NCBI GenBank assembly: GCA_045125095.1
Contig: JBGVMW010000060.1
Coordinates: forward strand, 1 to 17,817
DNA: 17,817 nt
Reading direction: 5' to 3'
DNA from: JBGVMW01 sp045125095
Lineage (GTDB): Bacteria; Bacillota; Clostridia; Lachnospirales; Lachnospiraceae
The notes beneath the pieces are model-generated. The model was not told the origin of the DNA. It made no database searches and worked only from the letters and a program-made list of their open reading frames with translations. Every line of letters begins with the position of its first letter. The stretch's first letter is position 1. Below are positions 1-7,487 of the stretch, piece by piece. A program made the position numbers and the translations under genes.

Positions 1-2
1 TA

Positions 3-1085
3 CATCCCATTAAGGCCACTGTTAAAAAGCCTTCTACAAAAGGTGCTAAAGCTAAATCTGTTGAAAAGGTATCTGTTGAGCAGCTCTTACAGAAACTGGA
101 AGACACTTCTTTCTCCATTTCTGAACAGCCTTATGGCTCTCTGTTTGACCTTTATAATCAGGAATTCCTGCAACAGTCTGTTTCTAAAGGACTTATTAAT
201 CCCCATGCACTGGCTCTCGCCGACGATGGTACTCCTTTTGTTACTTCTGCAAGGGAACGAAAGCATCGTGTTTGTGCTTGTGCCTCTAAAGGTATCTATG
301 ACTACTCCTGTGACCGTTACTTTTCCCAGCCTGATTGCGACATCGGATGGGATTCATCACGTTCCTGTTTTTATCATGGATATGATTTATATATGCTGGT
401 TGCTTCTGATTCAGAAAGCGTTCTTCCTGTTTTCCCTTTGCTGAATCCGGCCTCAAGACATGATTCCCACGGCTTTCTGCATACCTTTTTCAGAATGAAA
501 AGCTTTTTGCCTGAATTTAAAATATCCAAGCTGCTTCTTGATTCCGCGCATGATGCCATGCCTGTTTATAAATACTGTAAACGAAAAGGTATTACTCCTT
601 TTATTGACCTAAATGAAAAACGGGGTATTAAAGTCAAATATAAAAATGACTTTACCATTGGCAAGGATGGTGTTCCTATCTGCAAAGAAGGTCGTCGAAT
701 GAATCATGATGGTTCAGAACCTACTAAAAACAGAATAAAATACCGCTGTCCTCTCGCAAGCAGAAAATACGGCTGCTCATGCGAGCATCCCTGCTCTGAT
801 TCCAGGTATGGAAGAACAGTTCACCTTGCCACAAAGGACAATCCACGATTAATCAACATACCGCCGCGTGACAGTGACGAATGGAAAACGGAATTTAATG
901 CAAGAACTTCTGCGGAACGTTCCAATAAACGGGAGAAATTAGACTTTAAATTAGAAGACAGCAGACACCACTCTACTAAGATGTGGTACTGCCGCCTCTA
1001 TCACATCATGATGCTACAGCATCTTGATGCATGGGATTTGCCCTACGAATCCGCCCTGAGAAAGTTGATTCAAAAAACGGCATAA
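3..1085 (+). CDS. DDE transposase, 3' part (start lies outside the window)
   Basis: This is an open frame running in from the left edge for 360 codons to a TAA. It has the layout of an IS4/IS5-superfamily DDE transposase, which would cut and rejoin insertion-sequence ends. Visible candidates for the catalytic triad are an Asp in LADDGTPF (encoded near 215-235), an Asp in LLLDSAHDA (near 525-550) and a Glu in TSAERSNKREKLDF (near 905-950). The last, with its following Arg and Lys, looks like the usual Y-R-E-K-type C-terminal block. A Cys-rich stretch (CPLASRKYGCSCEHPC) sits between the second Asp and the Glu. The first in-frame ATG in the window, near 393, is not the true start because similarity-like sequence continues upstream of it. 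The left IS end is not visible and I could not identify a terminal inverted repeat, so I give no IS family name. The frame appears intact within the window. Confidence 0.8.
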   Translation, partial: HPIKATVKKPSTKGAKAKSVEKVSVEQLLQKLEDTSFSISEQPYGSLFDLYNQEFLQQSVSKGLINPHALALADDGTPFVTSARERKHRVCACASKGIYDYSCDRYFSQPDCDIGWDSSRSCFYHGYDLYMLVASDSESVLPVFPLLNPASRHDSHGFLHTFFRMKSFLPEFKISKLLLDSAHDAMPVYKYCKRKGITPFIDLNEKRGIKVKYKNDFTIGKDGVPICKEGRRMNHDGSEPTKNRIKYRCPLASRKYGCSCEHPCSDSRYGRTVHLATKDNPRLINIPPRDSDEWKTEFNARTSAERSNKREKLDFKLEDSRHHSTKMWYCRLYHIMMLQHLDAWDLPYESALRKLIQKTA

Positions 1086-1193
1086 TCCTGTTTAGATTAT
1101 ACACTCTTTCTCGACATAGCAACAGACCGTTATGTCTATTTCTCATATCCTTTTTTATCTTTTTCGGATAATATTCACTTTTCAATGTTCATT

Positions 1194-1236
1194 GTCAACT
1201 GTGTTGACCATAATCACTCGGGATTCCGAGAGATTA
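1194..1236. repeat. Two short palindromes in the IS right flank (gene-free 1086-1325)
   Basis: Downstream of the transposase stop lies about 240 bp without a gene. It holds a perfect 6-bp dyad GTCAAC-TGT-GTTGAC (1194-1208). Right after it comes a hairpin with arms TAATC-A-CTCGG and CCGAG-A-GATTA around a GATT loop (1211-1236). A T-run starts only about 14 nt further on, so a classical intrinsic terminator is doubtful. These dyads may mark the insertion-sequence end or its termination region; which one cannot be settled without the other IS end. Confidence 0.4.
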
Positions 1237-1325
1237 TATTTTAAATAAGTTTTTTTGCTCTTTCGATAGTAATACCATGCAACAAACCAAAAGGTTGCAA
1301 AAAAGAAAAAAATTTCTTTCAGTCC

Positions 1326-1428
1326 GTAGGAAGTCACAGAGCCAGCCTGCCTGTATTGACTCCATATTGGATACGCGTTCGCTCCGATATGAAACCAATA
1401 CTGACAGACTGGCTCTGTGACTTCCTAC
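1326..1428. repeat. Long imperfect inverted repeat (hairpin, 20-bp perfect outer stem)
   Basis: The outer 20 bases at 1326-1345 are perfectly complementary to 1409-1428. Pairing then continues inward with scattered mismatches to about 1371/1383, giving roughly 46 paired positions around a short loop near 1372-1382. On the minus strand the structure begins 20 nt after the deoC stop and is followed by a T-rich run (complement of about 1300-1317), so it could end deoC transcription. The stem is far longer than a normal terminator, and the near-symmetrical two-arm design resembles a palindromic mobile remnant (MITE-like). A 65-codon minus ORF inside it is explained by the palindrome. Confidence 0.75.
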
Positions 1429-1447
1429 CAAATGTAGTAATAAAACT

Positions 1448-2113
1448 TTAATATCCCATACTATTTTCGTTTTTTGCTATTTTTACGATTCGGCTGGTAC
1501 CTAATCTATCGGCGCCTAGAGATATGAATGCTTCGGCGTCTGAAAAGGAACTAATTCCGCCTGCGGCTTTGATTTTCACCCGGGTGCCTACATGTTTAGC
1601 GAAAAGAGAGACATCTGCAAAAGTGGCTCCAGCGGTAGAAAAGCCGGTGGATGTTTTGATGTAATCTGCTTTTGCGGCAGTGACAATTTCACACATTTTG
1701 ATTTTTTCCTCCTCCGTAAGGAGGCAGGTTTCTATGATTACTTTTAATATTTTATCTCCACATATTGATTTTAGAGTTATAATTTCTTCTTCGAGTTCTT
1801 TATATTTTTTATCTTTTAGCCATCCAATATTGATGACCATGTCAATTTCCTCTGCTCCGTTTGCGATAGCATCCTTTGTCTCAAATGCTTTTACTGCAGT
1901 GGTCTGGTAGCCATTGGGAAAACCGATTACAGTGCAGATTTTTATTTTACCTTGCACGTACTCTGCTGCTTGCCGCACATAGGATGGAGGAATACAGACA
2001 GAAGCCACCTTATAGTGAATGGCATCGTCACAGATTATCTTAATTTCATCCCAAGTTGCGGTCTGGGTTAATAGGGTGTGGTCTACTTTTTCAAAAATGG
2101 TTTGTTTGTTCAT
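1448..2113 (-). CDS. deoC: Deoxyribose-phosphate aldolase
   Basis: This is a class I aldolase of 221 residues, a normal length for DeoC. It interconverts 2-deoxyribose-5-phosphate with glyceraldehyde-3-phosphate and acetaldehyde during deoxynucleoside catabolism in the cytoplasm. The hallmark residues are present: Asp91 in EIDMVINIG, the Schiff-base Lys153 in YIKTSTGF, and Lys182 in KIKAAGGI. The phosphate-binding Gly-rich loops AAGGIS and GADRLGTS follow. The ATG is preceded by TAAGGAAAAC, whose first three bases are the stop of the 19-codon ORF upstream, suggesting translational coupling. No other deo genes (nucleoside phosphorylase, phosphopentomutase) are visible nearby. The hairpin at 1326-1428 lies just downstream. 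Confidence 0.95.
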   Translation of the reverse strand: MNKQTIFEKVDHTLLTQTATWDEIKIICDDAIHYKVASVCIPPSYVRQAAEYVQGKIKICTVIGFPNGYQTTAVKAFETKDAIANGAEEIDMVINIGWLKDKKYKELEEEIITLKSICGDKILKVIIETCLLTEEEKIKMCEIVTAAKADYIKTSTGFSTAGATFADVSLFAKHVGTRVKIKAAGGISSFSDAEAFISLGADRLGTSRIVKIAKNENSMGY

Positions 2114-2127
2114 AATGTTTGTTTTCC

Positions 2128-2187
2128 TTACTTGATATCTTCAAAGGAAGCATAGCCGTACATGTCGATATCTTCACAAGTTATCAC
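2128..2187 (-). CDS. 19-codon ORF between the Cys-peptide gene and deoC
   Basis: A GTG start at 2187 sits 5 nt after a perfect AGGAGG (2193-2198). It opens a frame of 19 codons reading VITCEDIDMYGYASFEDIK, with the GTG to be read as Met. The stop TAA overlaps the ribosome site of deoC, whose ATG follows 14 nt later. Such spacing fits a genuine small ORF or a coupling leader. I do not recognise the peptide. It is acidic, contains one Cys and has a central MYGYASF. It could also be the remnant of a larger gene, but the strong ribosome site favours translation. Confidence 0.45.
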   Translation of the reverse strand: MITCEDIDMYGYASFEDIK

Positions 2188-2230
2188 ACTATCCTCCTGT
2201 CTGTTCCTTTGACAACATTAAATCCACAAG

Positions 2231-2431
2231 TTACTCTTCTCCGTCAAGACCTTCATGTAATGTTGGTACACTGCAAGCAAATGGTACCTTGGAGCAATCG
2301 GTGCAGCCCATAGTCTCTACCTCTTTTGTTTCCTTCGTCATATCAACATCTACATTCATATGACCAAGTCCATTTGCCATGCCTTTGTCTAACTGCGCAA
2401 TCAAATCATCAATCATTGTCTTTTCGTCCAT
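2231..2431 (-). CDS. Small acidic cysteine-containing protein, 66 residues
   Basis: I do not recognise a named family. The protein starts MDEKTMIDDLIAQLDKGM, then has a Gly/Asn stretch (GLGHMNVDVD), a Thr/Glu-rich linker, and a C-terminal segment with three Cys, GCTDCSKVPFACSVP, ending LDGEE. There is no signal peptide or membrane segment. I chose the ATG at 2431 because GTGAGG lies 6-7 nt upstream; an in-frame GTG at 2452 would add seven residues but has no ribosome site. It is the first gene of an apparent unit with the 19-codon ORF and deoC. The Leu-rich N-terminal part followed by a Cys-rich tail is compatible with a metal-binding small protein or a modified-peptide precursor, but nothing here proves either. 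Confidence 0.6.
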   Translation of the reverse strand: MDEKTMIDDLIAQLDKGMANGLGHMNVDVDMTKETKEVETMGCTDCSKVPFACSVPTLHEGLDGEE

Positions 2432-2498
2432 ATTTTCCTCACTTTCTGCCACTTAAGCGGCTTTTCCATCACAACTTACGTTTATTGTATTTTTTATT

Positions 2499-2527
2499 AG
2501 TATACCGCACTTTTTATATTTTGTCCT
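2499..2527 (-). promoter_or_regulatory. Sigma-A-type promoter for the small-peptide/deoC unit
   Basis: On the minus strand AGGACA (2522-2527) and TATACT (2499-2504) are separated by exactly 17 nt, with AT-rich surroundings. It lies about 70 nt upstream of the 66-residue gene. The -10 is near consensus; the -35 keeps only GACA. Confidence 0.5.
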
Positions 2528-2651
2528 TACCATTTTTCTCTAATTTTTGTTTATTGGTTGATATGTAGGCAGAATACTCCCCCATTTTCGTAACGGACTG
2601 CTTTCGATTGTAGAAAACTTCGAATATCTTCATCTCTTATACTCTAAAATC

Positions 2652-2686
2652 AGAAAAAGCTCCGGCTGATTGTTCAGTCGGAGCCA
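2652..2686 (-). terminator. Intrinsic terminator after the LRR gene
   Basis: An 11-bp stem with one mismatch (2659-2669 with 2674-2684, loop TTGT) is followed on the minus strand by a T-run from complement of 2654-2658. It lies about 60 nt after the LRR gene stop. The 2570-2650 stretch to its left holds no gene that I can see. Confidence 0.8.
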
Positions 2687-2745
2687 TTTGTATCATTTAT
2701 CTTAACGACTATCGTATTGTACTAAATTCCCAAACTCTATTGCCG

Positions 2746-4593
2746 TTATTTTGCAATGATAATCTTTGTCTTTATTACTTCGCTATTCCCATCTGTTTGT
2801 GTCAAAATCGTATATACATATAAAGGCTTATCACTCATACTGTCATCGTTTAAGGTGACAACACCTTTGCTGTTTACTGTTACAGCCGTTTTATCGCTAG
2901 TTGAATATGTAATTTTAACCTGTCCACTTTTTTTCGTAAATTTACTTACTTTTTTAAGTGTCTTTGGTAATGTAACTTTTATTGTACCTTTTTCACCTTT
3001 CGACAACGTAAGGCTTTTGGTAACAGTAACTTTATCCAATGCAACTCTATTCGCTAAAACAATTTTTGTACTATATACTTTGCGATTGCCATTTGGTAAT
3101 GTCAATGTCGTGTATATATATAATGGGTAAGAATAGTTGCTTGTTTTTAATGTCACAACACCTTTATTGCTTACCTTCAATACCATTTCATCACTGGATT
3201 GATAAGTAACCTTCACCTGTCCATTTTCTTTAGTGAATTTATTTACTTTTTTCAACCCTTTGGGCAATGTAACCTTGATGGTACATTTCTCTTTTTCTTC
3301 CATTGTAAAGCTTTTGCTAACCTTAACTTTATCCAATGTACTTGTTTTACTATCCAATGCTTTAAACTGAACTTTACCAAAACCAAGCATATTATGTAAT
3401 GGAGCAATATAGGATGCCAATTGCTGTGCTGTCGAATATCGGTAGCCTTCAATCGTTACTGTTTGAAATGATGACCAATTTGTAAGAGGTATACCTTCTC
3501 CTGCATATATGGTAGGACCAAAGATTGTACCAATTCCTGTCTGTATACCACCATCTGCATCGTATGTGTTGGAAACGTTGTTTATGTTTGCTTTGCGATT
3601 CTTAATAGTTACTTTTGTCAAATTCTTACACTCGCATAATGCATCCTGCGAAATGTATTGTACACTCTTAGGAAATACTATTTTTTTCAAACCTGAGCCT
3701 CGGAATGCACCAACACCAATTTTTGTTACAGTACCAGGAATTATAATTTTCGTTAAGGCACTGCAACTTTCAAATGCATAGGATTCCATGTATTTTAATT
3801 TTTCCGGTAACTTAACACTGGTTAATTTACTACAGCCGGAAAAAGTCATTGTTTTCACTGTTGTAATAGTATCAGGCAGTGTAATTGCACTAAGACTCGA
3901 GTTGACAAATGCATTAGAACCAATAGATTTTACGGTATCCGGAATTACAAGTTCGGTTAAGCACTGACTACCTGCAAAGGCACCCGGACAAATGGTATGT
4001 ACCCCATCCGGAATAGCAGATGCAGCAGTATTCTCATCAACATGAAACAGTGCACCATTTATTACAATCATACCATCCTGTGACGCAGATTCTAATTCAG
4101 TCATCCATGGTGTATTGGTAAATGCCACACCGGATACATCTTGCAGGTTGTCCGGCAAGGTAACTGTTGTTAAACTGCTACAATCTGCAAATGCAGAATC
4201 ACCAATGGTCTGTACAGTTTTTGGAAATGCTACATTTTTAAGCCCGGTACATCCCCTAAACGCTCCTCTGCCCACTGATTTTAAATTCGCAGGCATTTTA
4301 ACTTCCTCGAGAGCTGTACAGCCCTCGAAAGCTGAATCTCCGATTGTTTCTACACTATCCGGAACCACTACCGTTTTCAATTTGCGACAATCTCCAAAAG
4401 CAAGACTTCCAATGGTTTCTACCCCATCCGGAACGGTAACCCGACCACCTTTTCCGGTATATTTTACCAGAACCTTGTCTTTGATTTCAAAATCTGAGTT
4501 TGCTGCTTCGGTAGGAATTGAGCAAATAAAAAGTATTCCTAATACCAAGCATAAAAAAAATGTTTTTAAGTGTTTCTTAAGATATCTTTCCAT
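2746..4593 (-). CDS. Secreted BspA-like leucine-rich-repeat protein with two Ig-like C-terminal domains
   Basis: The protein has 615 residues. A basic start and hydrophobic core (LKTFFLCLVLGILFICSIP) ending near TEA-A30 form a Sec signal peptide. From about residue 45 to 355 there are LRR_5/BspA-type repeats of about 23 residues with the pattern GxxAFxxCxxLxxVxxPxxVxxIGxxAF, for example IGDSAFEGCTALEEVKMP. These form a solenoid used for binding in adhesins of gut and oral bacteria. Residues 420-518 and 519-615 are two homologous domains, each starting LDKV and carrying SD(E/K)..VxxxxKGVVTL, as in Big_2-like bacterial Ig domains. No LPXTG motif or SLH domain is seen, so attachment is unclear. 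Start: AAAGGGG lies upstream of the ATG. It is probably monocistronic, with its own terminator at 2652-2686. The ligand cannot be inferred. Confidence 0.88.
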   Translation of the reverse strand: MERYLKKHLKTFFLCLVLGILFICSIPTEAANSDFEIKDKVLVKYTGKGGRVTVPDGVETIGSLAFGDCRKLKTVVVPDSVETIGDSAFEGCTALEEVKMPANLKSVGRGAFRGCTGLKNVAFPKTVQTIGDSAFADCSSLTTVTLPDNLQDVSGVAFTNTPWMTELESASQDGMIVINGALFHVDENTAASAIPDGVHTICPGAFAGSQCLTELVIPDTVKSIGSNAFVNSSLSAITLPDTITTVKTMTFSGCSKLTSVKLPEKLKYMESYAFESCSALTKIIIPGTVTKIGVGAFRGSGLKKIVFPKSVQYISQDALCECKNLTKVTIKNRKANINNVSNTYDADGGIQTGIGTIFGPTIYAGEGIPLTNWSSFQTVTIEGYRYSTAQQLASYIAPLHNMLGFGKVQFKALDSKTSTLDKVKVSKSFTMEEKEKCTIKVTLPKGLKKVNKFTKENGQVKVTYQSSDEMVLKVSNKGVVTLKTSNYSYPLYIYTTLTLPNGNRKVYSTKIVLANRVALDKVTVTKSLTLSKGEKGTIKVTLPKTLKKVSKFTKKSGQVKITYSTSDKTAVTVNSKGVVTLNDDSMSDKPLYVYTILTQTDGNSEVIKTKIIIAK

Positions 4594-4641
4594 AAAAATA
4601 TCCCCTTTCCTATCCCATGATTTTCCTTTTTTTCTTGTTCT

Positions 4642-4690
4642 AAATAGTTCACATTTTCCAACTACATTTATAAACTATTTCTACAGTATA
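4642..4690 (-). promoter_or_regulatory. Candidate -10 and leader inverted repeat of the LRR gene
   Basis: Minus-strand TATACT (4685-4690) sits in a very A/T-rich stretch with no good -35. Immediately downstream in the leader is an 8-bp inverted repeat, AAATAGTT (4673-4680 on the minus strand) with AACTATTT (4642-4649), around a 23-nt loop. The dyad could be a weak leader hairpin or a binding site. Confidence 0.35.
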
Positions 4691-4775
4691 ACATAATTTT
4701 TTTATTTTTACTACCCAACCCGTAATTACACTTGTTGAAATTTAGTAAAATCAAGCAGACTATCTATTCATCTGC

Positions 4776-4798
4776 GGGGCGGTTGAACGAGCCGCCCC
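4776..4798 (-). terminator. GC-rich hairpin after bioY
   Basis: A 7-bp all-GC stem (GGGGCGG at 4776-4782 with CCGCCCC at 4792-4798) begins 6 nt after the bioY stop. No strong T-run follows directly on the minus strand; a second small dyad (GCAGA/TCTGC) comes next and then TTGATTTT. It is probably a terminator of modest strength. Confidence 0.55.
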
Positions 4799-4804
4799 AT
4801 TAAT

Positions 4805-5371
4805 TCACCCCCACTTCACCACTCTCTCCAACGGCTTAACAACGATTGCGGCAGCAATGCATTTCGCCACATCAAGAGGGATAAACGGTAACACAGAAGA
4901 TACAAATGCAGCTCTCCAGTCCATACCTGCAGAAATCATCATCCAGCTCATTCCTAAAAAATACATGACCACCATTCCCACTACAATAGAAACCACCGCA
5001 TATCGTATTATGTTTCTATTCCTTCCTTTTAACAAAGCTATCAGCACAGCTGCCACCAAACTCCCAAGGATATATCCGCCAGTGGGACCTAAAAGTTTGC
5101 CTAGTCCCCCCATGCCACCACTAAATACAGGCAGTCCAATTGTACCTAACACTATCCATATACCTACAATTGTCCCTGCTTTTGGGGGACTCATCAGAAG
5201 ACCTGTCATGTTGACTACTAGCGTCTGTGCAGTAATGCATACAGCAGTAAATGGCAATGGAATAACAATGTAGGAAGAAATACACAGCAATGCAGTAAGT
5301 AATGCCATACTTGTGATATCTTGCGTGGAGATTCTGTTTTTATTGTTCTTTTCTATTGTTTTATTATTCAT
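4805..5371 (-). CDS. bioY: BioY biotin transporter substrate-binding (S) component
   Basis: This is an integral membrane protein of 188 residues, the usual BioY length. It has about six hydrophobic segments and the family signatures LPFTAVCITAQTL near residues 39-51, LLGPTGGYILG in the middle, and FIPLDVAKCIAAAIV near the C-terminus. BioY binds biotin and, as the S component of an energy-coupling-factor transporter, works with shared EcfA, EcfA' and EcfT proteins, none of which is in this window. The gene begins 21 nt after the fliB-like stop and has a weak AGAGAGG upstream of its ATG, so it is probably read from the upstream gene's transcript. I saw no BirA-type operator. The pairing with fliB has no obvious metabolic logic. 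Confidence 0.92.
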   Translation of the reverse strand: MNNKTIEKNNKNRISTQDITSMALLTALLCISSYIVIPLPFTAVCITAQTLVVNMTGLLMSPPKAGTIVGIWIVLGTIGLPVFSGGMGGLGKLLGPTGGYILGSLVAAVLIALLKGRNRNIIRYAVVSIVVGMVVMYFLGMSWMMISAGMDWRAAFVSSVLPFIPLDVAKCIAAAIVVKPLERVVKWG

Positions 5372-5392
5372 ATTGAATGTGCCTGCCTCTCT

Positions 5393-6439
5393 CTACAACA
5401 AAATCAATGCCAGATACCCAGCTTCCAGAATCGGTTCCTCGAAACTGTCCTCTATGAATTCCAGAAATGTTTCGCTGTTGTGTCCAATGATTCTCGAAAA
5501 TGCAGCAACATAATTTCGAATATCTTCATATGCCAGTGTCTTTCGCGGACTCATTTTCCATTTTAGAAAAGCGGCAATTCGCACCATTGCATATTCTATT
5601 GCAAGTAATTGATAATTTGCTAATGTATCTTCAATATCGTCATTTCGACAGGATTCATATAGTTTATCCCTATATACAACTTGTAGCAACGGCTCATAGG
5701 AAGCAAATACACCATGAAAAAGCTCAAATCCTACTGGTAACGATTCCTCCGATTCCTTCTCTACATAAGCAAGCAGATCTTCAAATATATTTTTATACAA
5801 CGGAATCTCCTTGTAATCTTCCATAATATCAAGAAGCAGTTCCACACACTCACCTACCGTATCTTCTCTGCAAATATCTGCGTACTCCCAGATAGCCGCA
5901 GCATCTTCCAGGCCATCCTCTATAAGAAAGCTATCCGTCTCCCACTCTATATCCTCCTCAGAACATTCTTCCACCAGCAACAAATACTGATACACCAGCA
6001 ACAACTTTACTGACAAGTCATACTCTTCATTGTCAAGTATTTCCAACATGCTGTGGCGAATATAGGCATCCATCGTCAGTTCTGCATTATCAGGCTCCTG
6101 AGACATGGAAGCGGTATCCAGATTCTCATTCACAATATCAATGACAACCGGACAAGCAAAGGATAATAATTCTTCTATCTCACCATCATACTCATGCACC
6201 AGTCTGGGAAATGTATGGCAGGATTCCGGCAAAGCTATTTCCCCATCCTGTTCTACAATATGACACAAGCCATCCTCTTTTAAAAACGGACATCGTTTCG
6301 TTGCTTTCTCATATTTTTTACCTTCCTTGGCACGCTTCCAGCAGGCTTCACTGTCAAGTGCAATATCCCATCCTTCACAGCAGGTAAAGGTACACTTATC
6401 TGCAATGCATTTAAATTTATCATAATATGTTGTTTTCAA
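5393..6439 (-). CDS. fliB: FliB-type flagellin lysine-N-methylase homologue
   Basis: The N-terminus carries the family's Cys pattern. Numbered from the chosen start, Cys are at 11, 16, 20, 21, 33, 50, 59, 74 and 96, in the motifs FKCIADKCTFTCCEGWDI, RCPFL, GLCHI and ESCHTFPR. This matches the Cys-rich FliB family, which methylates lysine side chains of flagellin in Salmonella and is thought to bind a metal cluster. The C-terminal two thirds are helical and acidic. I chose the TTG at 6439 (348 residues) because AAAGGA and CAGGA precede it and the conserved region starts at once. A GTG at 6505 would add 22 residues that look like leader DNA containing a -10 box. A flagellin gene lies about 1 kb away, which fits the role, although many Clostridia keep fliB homologues away from flagellin genes. 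BioY follows closely. Confidence 0.8.
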   Translation of the reverse strand: MKTTYYDKFKCIADKCTFTCCEGWDIALDSEACWKRAKEGKKYEKATKRCPFLKEDGLCHIVEQDGEIALPESCHTFPRLVHEYDGEIEELLSFACPVVIDIVNENLDTASMSQEPDNAELTMDAYIRHSMLEILDNEEYDLSVKLLLVYQYLLLVEECSEEDIEWETDSFLIEDGLEDAAAIWEYADICREDTVGECVELLLDIMEDYKEIPLYKNIFEDLLAYVEKESEESLPVGFELFHGVFASYEPLLQVVYRDKLYESCRNDDIEDTLANYQLLAIEYAMVRIAAFLKWKMSPRKTLAYEDIRNYVAAFSRIIGHNSETFLEFIEDSFEEPILEAGYLALILL

Positions 6440-6473
6440 TATCCTGATTCCTTTCTTCGTGTATATTCTTAAT

Positions 6474-6479
6474 AGTATA
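6474..6479 (-). promoter_or_regulatory. Candidate -10 box for fliB-bioY
   Basis: TATACT on the minus strand lies 34 nt upstream of the chosen TTG start. The matching -35 region is poor. Its place inside the longer possible reading frame supports the shorter start of the methylase gene. Confidence 0.35.
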
Positions 6480-6538
6480 ACATTGATTGTACTTTTCGTA
6501 CACACCCAAAGAATTTTGAAGCATTTTTCGTATTTTTC

Positions 6539-6569
6539 TTGACTATAACGTGACTTTACGCTGTATACT
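6539..6569 (+). promoter_or_regulatory. Candidate promoter for the leader ORF and cytidylate-kinase-like gene
   Basis: TTGACT (6539-6544) and TATACT (6564-6569) are good boxes, but the 19-nt spacing is long. It faces away from the fliB promoter, so 6440-6766 is a divergent regulatory region. Confidence 0.45.
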
Positions 6570-6613
6570 CATGCTACAAAATAGAATTTTTTGTGTACAA
6601 GGGGAAACATACT

Positions 6614-6682
6614 ATGAAAATCCACGAAATTGAAGAACCGGAAAGAGCTCGCCCAGGAAATCCACTCGCTTTCTGCAGGTAA
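6614..6682 (+). CDS. 22-codon leader ORF upstream of the kinase-like gene
   Basis: AAGGGG lies 9 nt before an ATG that opens 22 codons, MKIHEIEEPERARPGNPLAF followed by CR and TAA. It lies between the candidate promoter and the kinase-like gene, 84 nt upstream of that gene's ATG. The peptide is unknown. It could be a translated leader, a small protein, or the stub of a decayed gene. Confidence 0.35.
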   Translation: MKIHEIEEPERARPGNPLAFCR

Positions 6683-6766
6683 GGAATCCATATTTTTATA
6701 GTGTATTTTCTGTCATTGTATGGTAAAATAATGTCATAGAATAACTGCTTAAGGGAGGGGATTTTT

Positions 6767-7372
6767 ATGGCACATAAAGTCATATGTATTGACAGGGAAT
6801 GTGGCAGTGGTGGTCACATCATTGGGGAAATTGTAGCAAAAGAATTAGGCATCAGCTATTATGACAAGAATCTGTTAGAAATAGCAGGTCAATACGGTGG
6901 TATTTCCTTAGAAACATTGAAGCACGCCGATGAAAAAGCAACCAATCCATTTTATTACAAACAGCTTTATGAAGGTAATGAAAACGTAAAAAAAGGACAT
7001 CCCGCTAACGAAACACTATTCCATCTACAACGTGATGTCATTCGCAAGATAGCAGCAAAAGAGGATTGTGTCATTGTGGGAAGATGTGCTGATGTAATCT
7101 TACAGAACCAGAATGTCAGCATGGTTAATGTATTTATTTATTCACCATTAGAGACACGTATTCGACGTGAGATGGCAAACGATCATTTAAGCCACAAACA
7201 GGCAATTGCGCTGATTCGACGTGTCGATAAAAAACGTATGAACTATTACCGCTACTTTACAAAACGGGAGTGGGGCAACCCACATACATATGATTTAACA
7301 CTGAACAGTGGCTCTTTAGGATTAGAAAAGTGTGTTTCTATCTTATGCGACTATTATAAAAACCAGTTATAG
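6767..7372 (+). CDS. Cytidylate-kinase-like family protein
   Basis: The 201-residue protein starts MAHKVICIDRECGSGGHIIG, the modified P-loop (RExGSGG) of the cytidylate-kinase-like family (Cytidylate_kin2). It continues with the usual LGISYYDKNLL, VIVGRCADVIL and RVDKKRMNYYRYFT blocks; the last supplies Arg and Lys residues typical of a nucleotide-kinase lid. The family is common in Clostridia; its substrate is not well established, so CMP phosphorylation is only inferred from the fold. AGGGAGGGG lies 5 nt before the ATG. It is one of only two plus-strand coding regions besides the transposase and faces the flagellin gene tail to tail, with the terminator at 7401-7464 between them. Confidence 0.85.
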   Translation: MAHKVICIDRECGSGGHIIGEIVAKELGISYYDKNLLEIAGQYGGISLETLKHADEKATNPFYYKQLYEGNENVKKGHPANETLFHLQRDVIRKIAAKEDCVIVGRCADVILQNQNVSMVNVFIYSPLETRIRREMANDHLSHKQAIALIRRVDKKRMNYYRYFTKREWGNPHTYDLTLNSGSLGLEKCVSILCDYYKNQL

Positions 7373-7400
7373 TGAATAAAACTCTTATATCACACATACA

Positions 7401-7464
7401 AACAGCTACCTTTTTGCAAATTGAGATATGTTCTCACTTTACAATAAAGGTAGCTGTTCTTTTT
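7401..7464 (+). terminator. Terminator with a 13-bp outer stem after the kinase-like gene
   Basis: AACAGCTACCTTT (7401-7413) pairs perfectly with 7446-7458 and is followed by CTTTTTT. The 32-nt interior contains a second small dyad, TGAGA/TCTCA. The kinase-like and flagellin genes converge here. On the minus strand no T-run follows, so ending of flagellin transcription at the same hairpin is uncertain. Confidence 0.8.
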
Positions 7465-7487
7465 TAATTTTGTATTCTAACCAACGC

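Noticed and set aside
1234..1431. 65-codon minus-strand frame
   Set aside because: Its open frame is a by-product of the large palindrome at 1326-1428; the peptide repeats its own reverse complement and has no clear ribosome site.
4115..4696. 193-codon plus-strand frame
   Set aside because: It lies opposite the LRR repeats, which leave the reverse frame open, and lacks a start signal.
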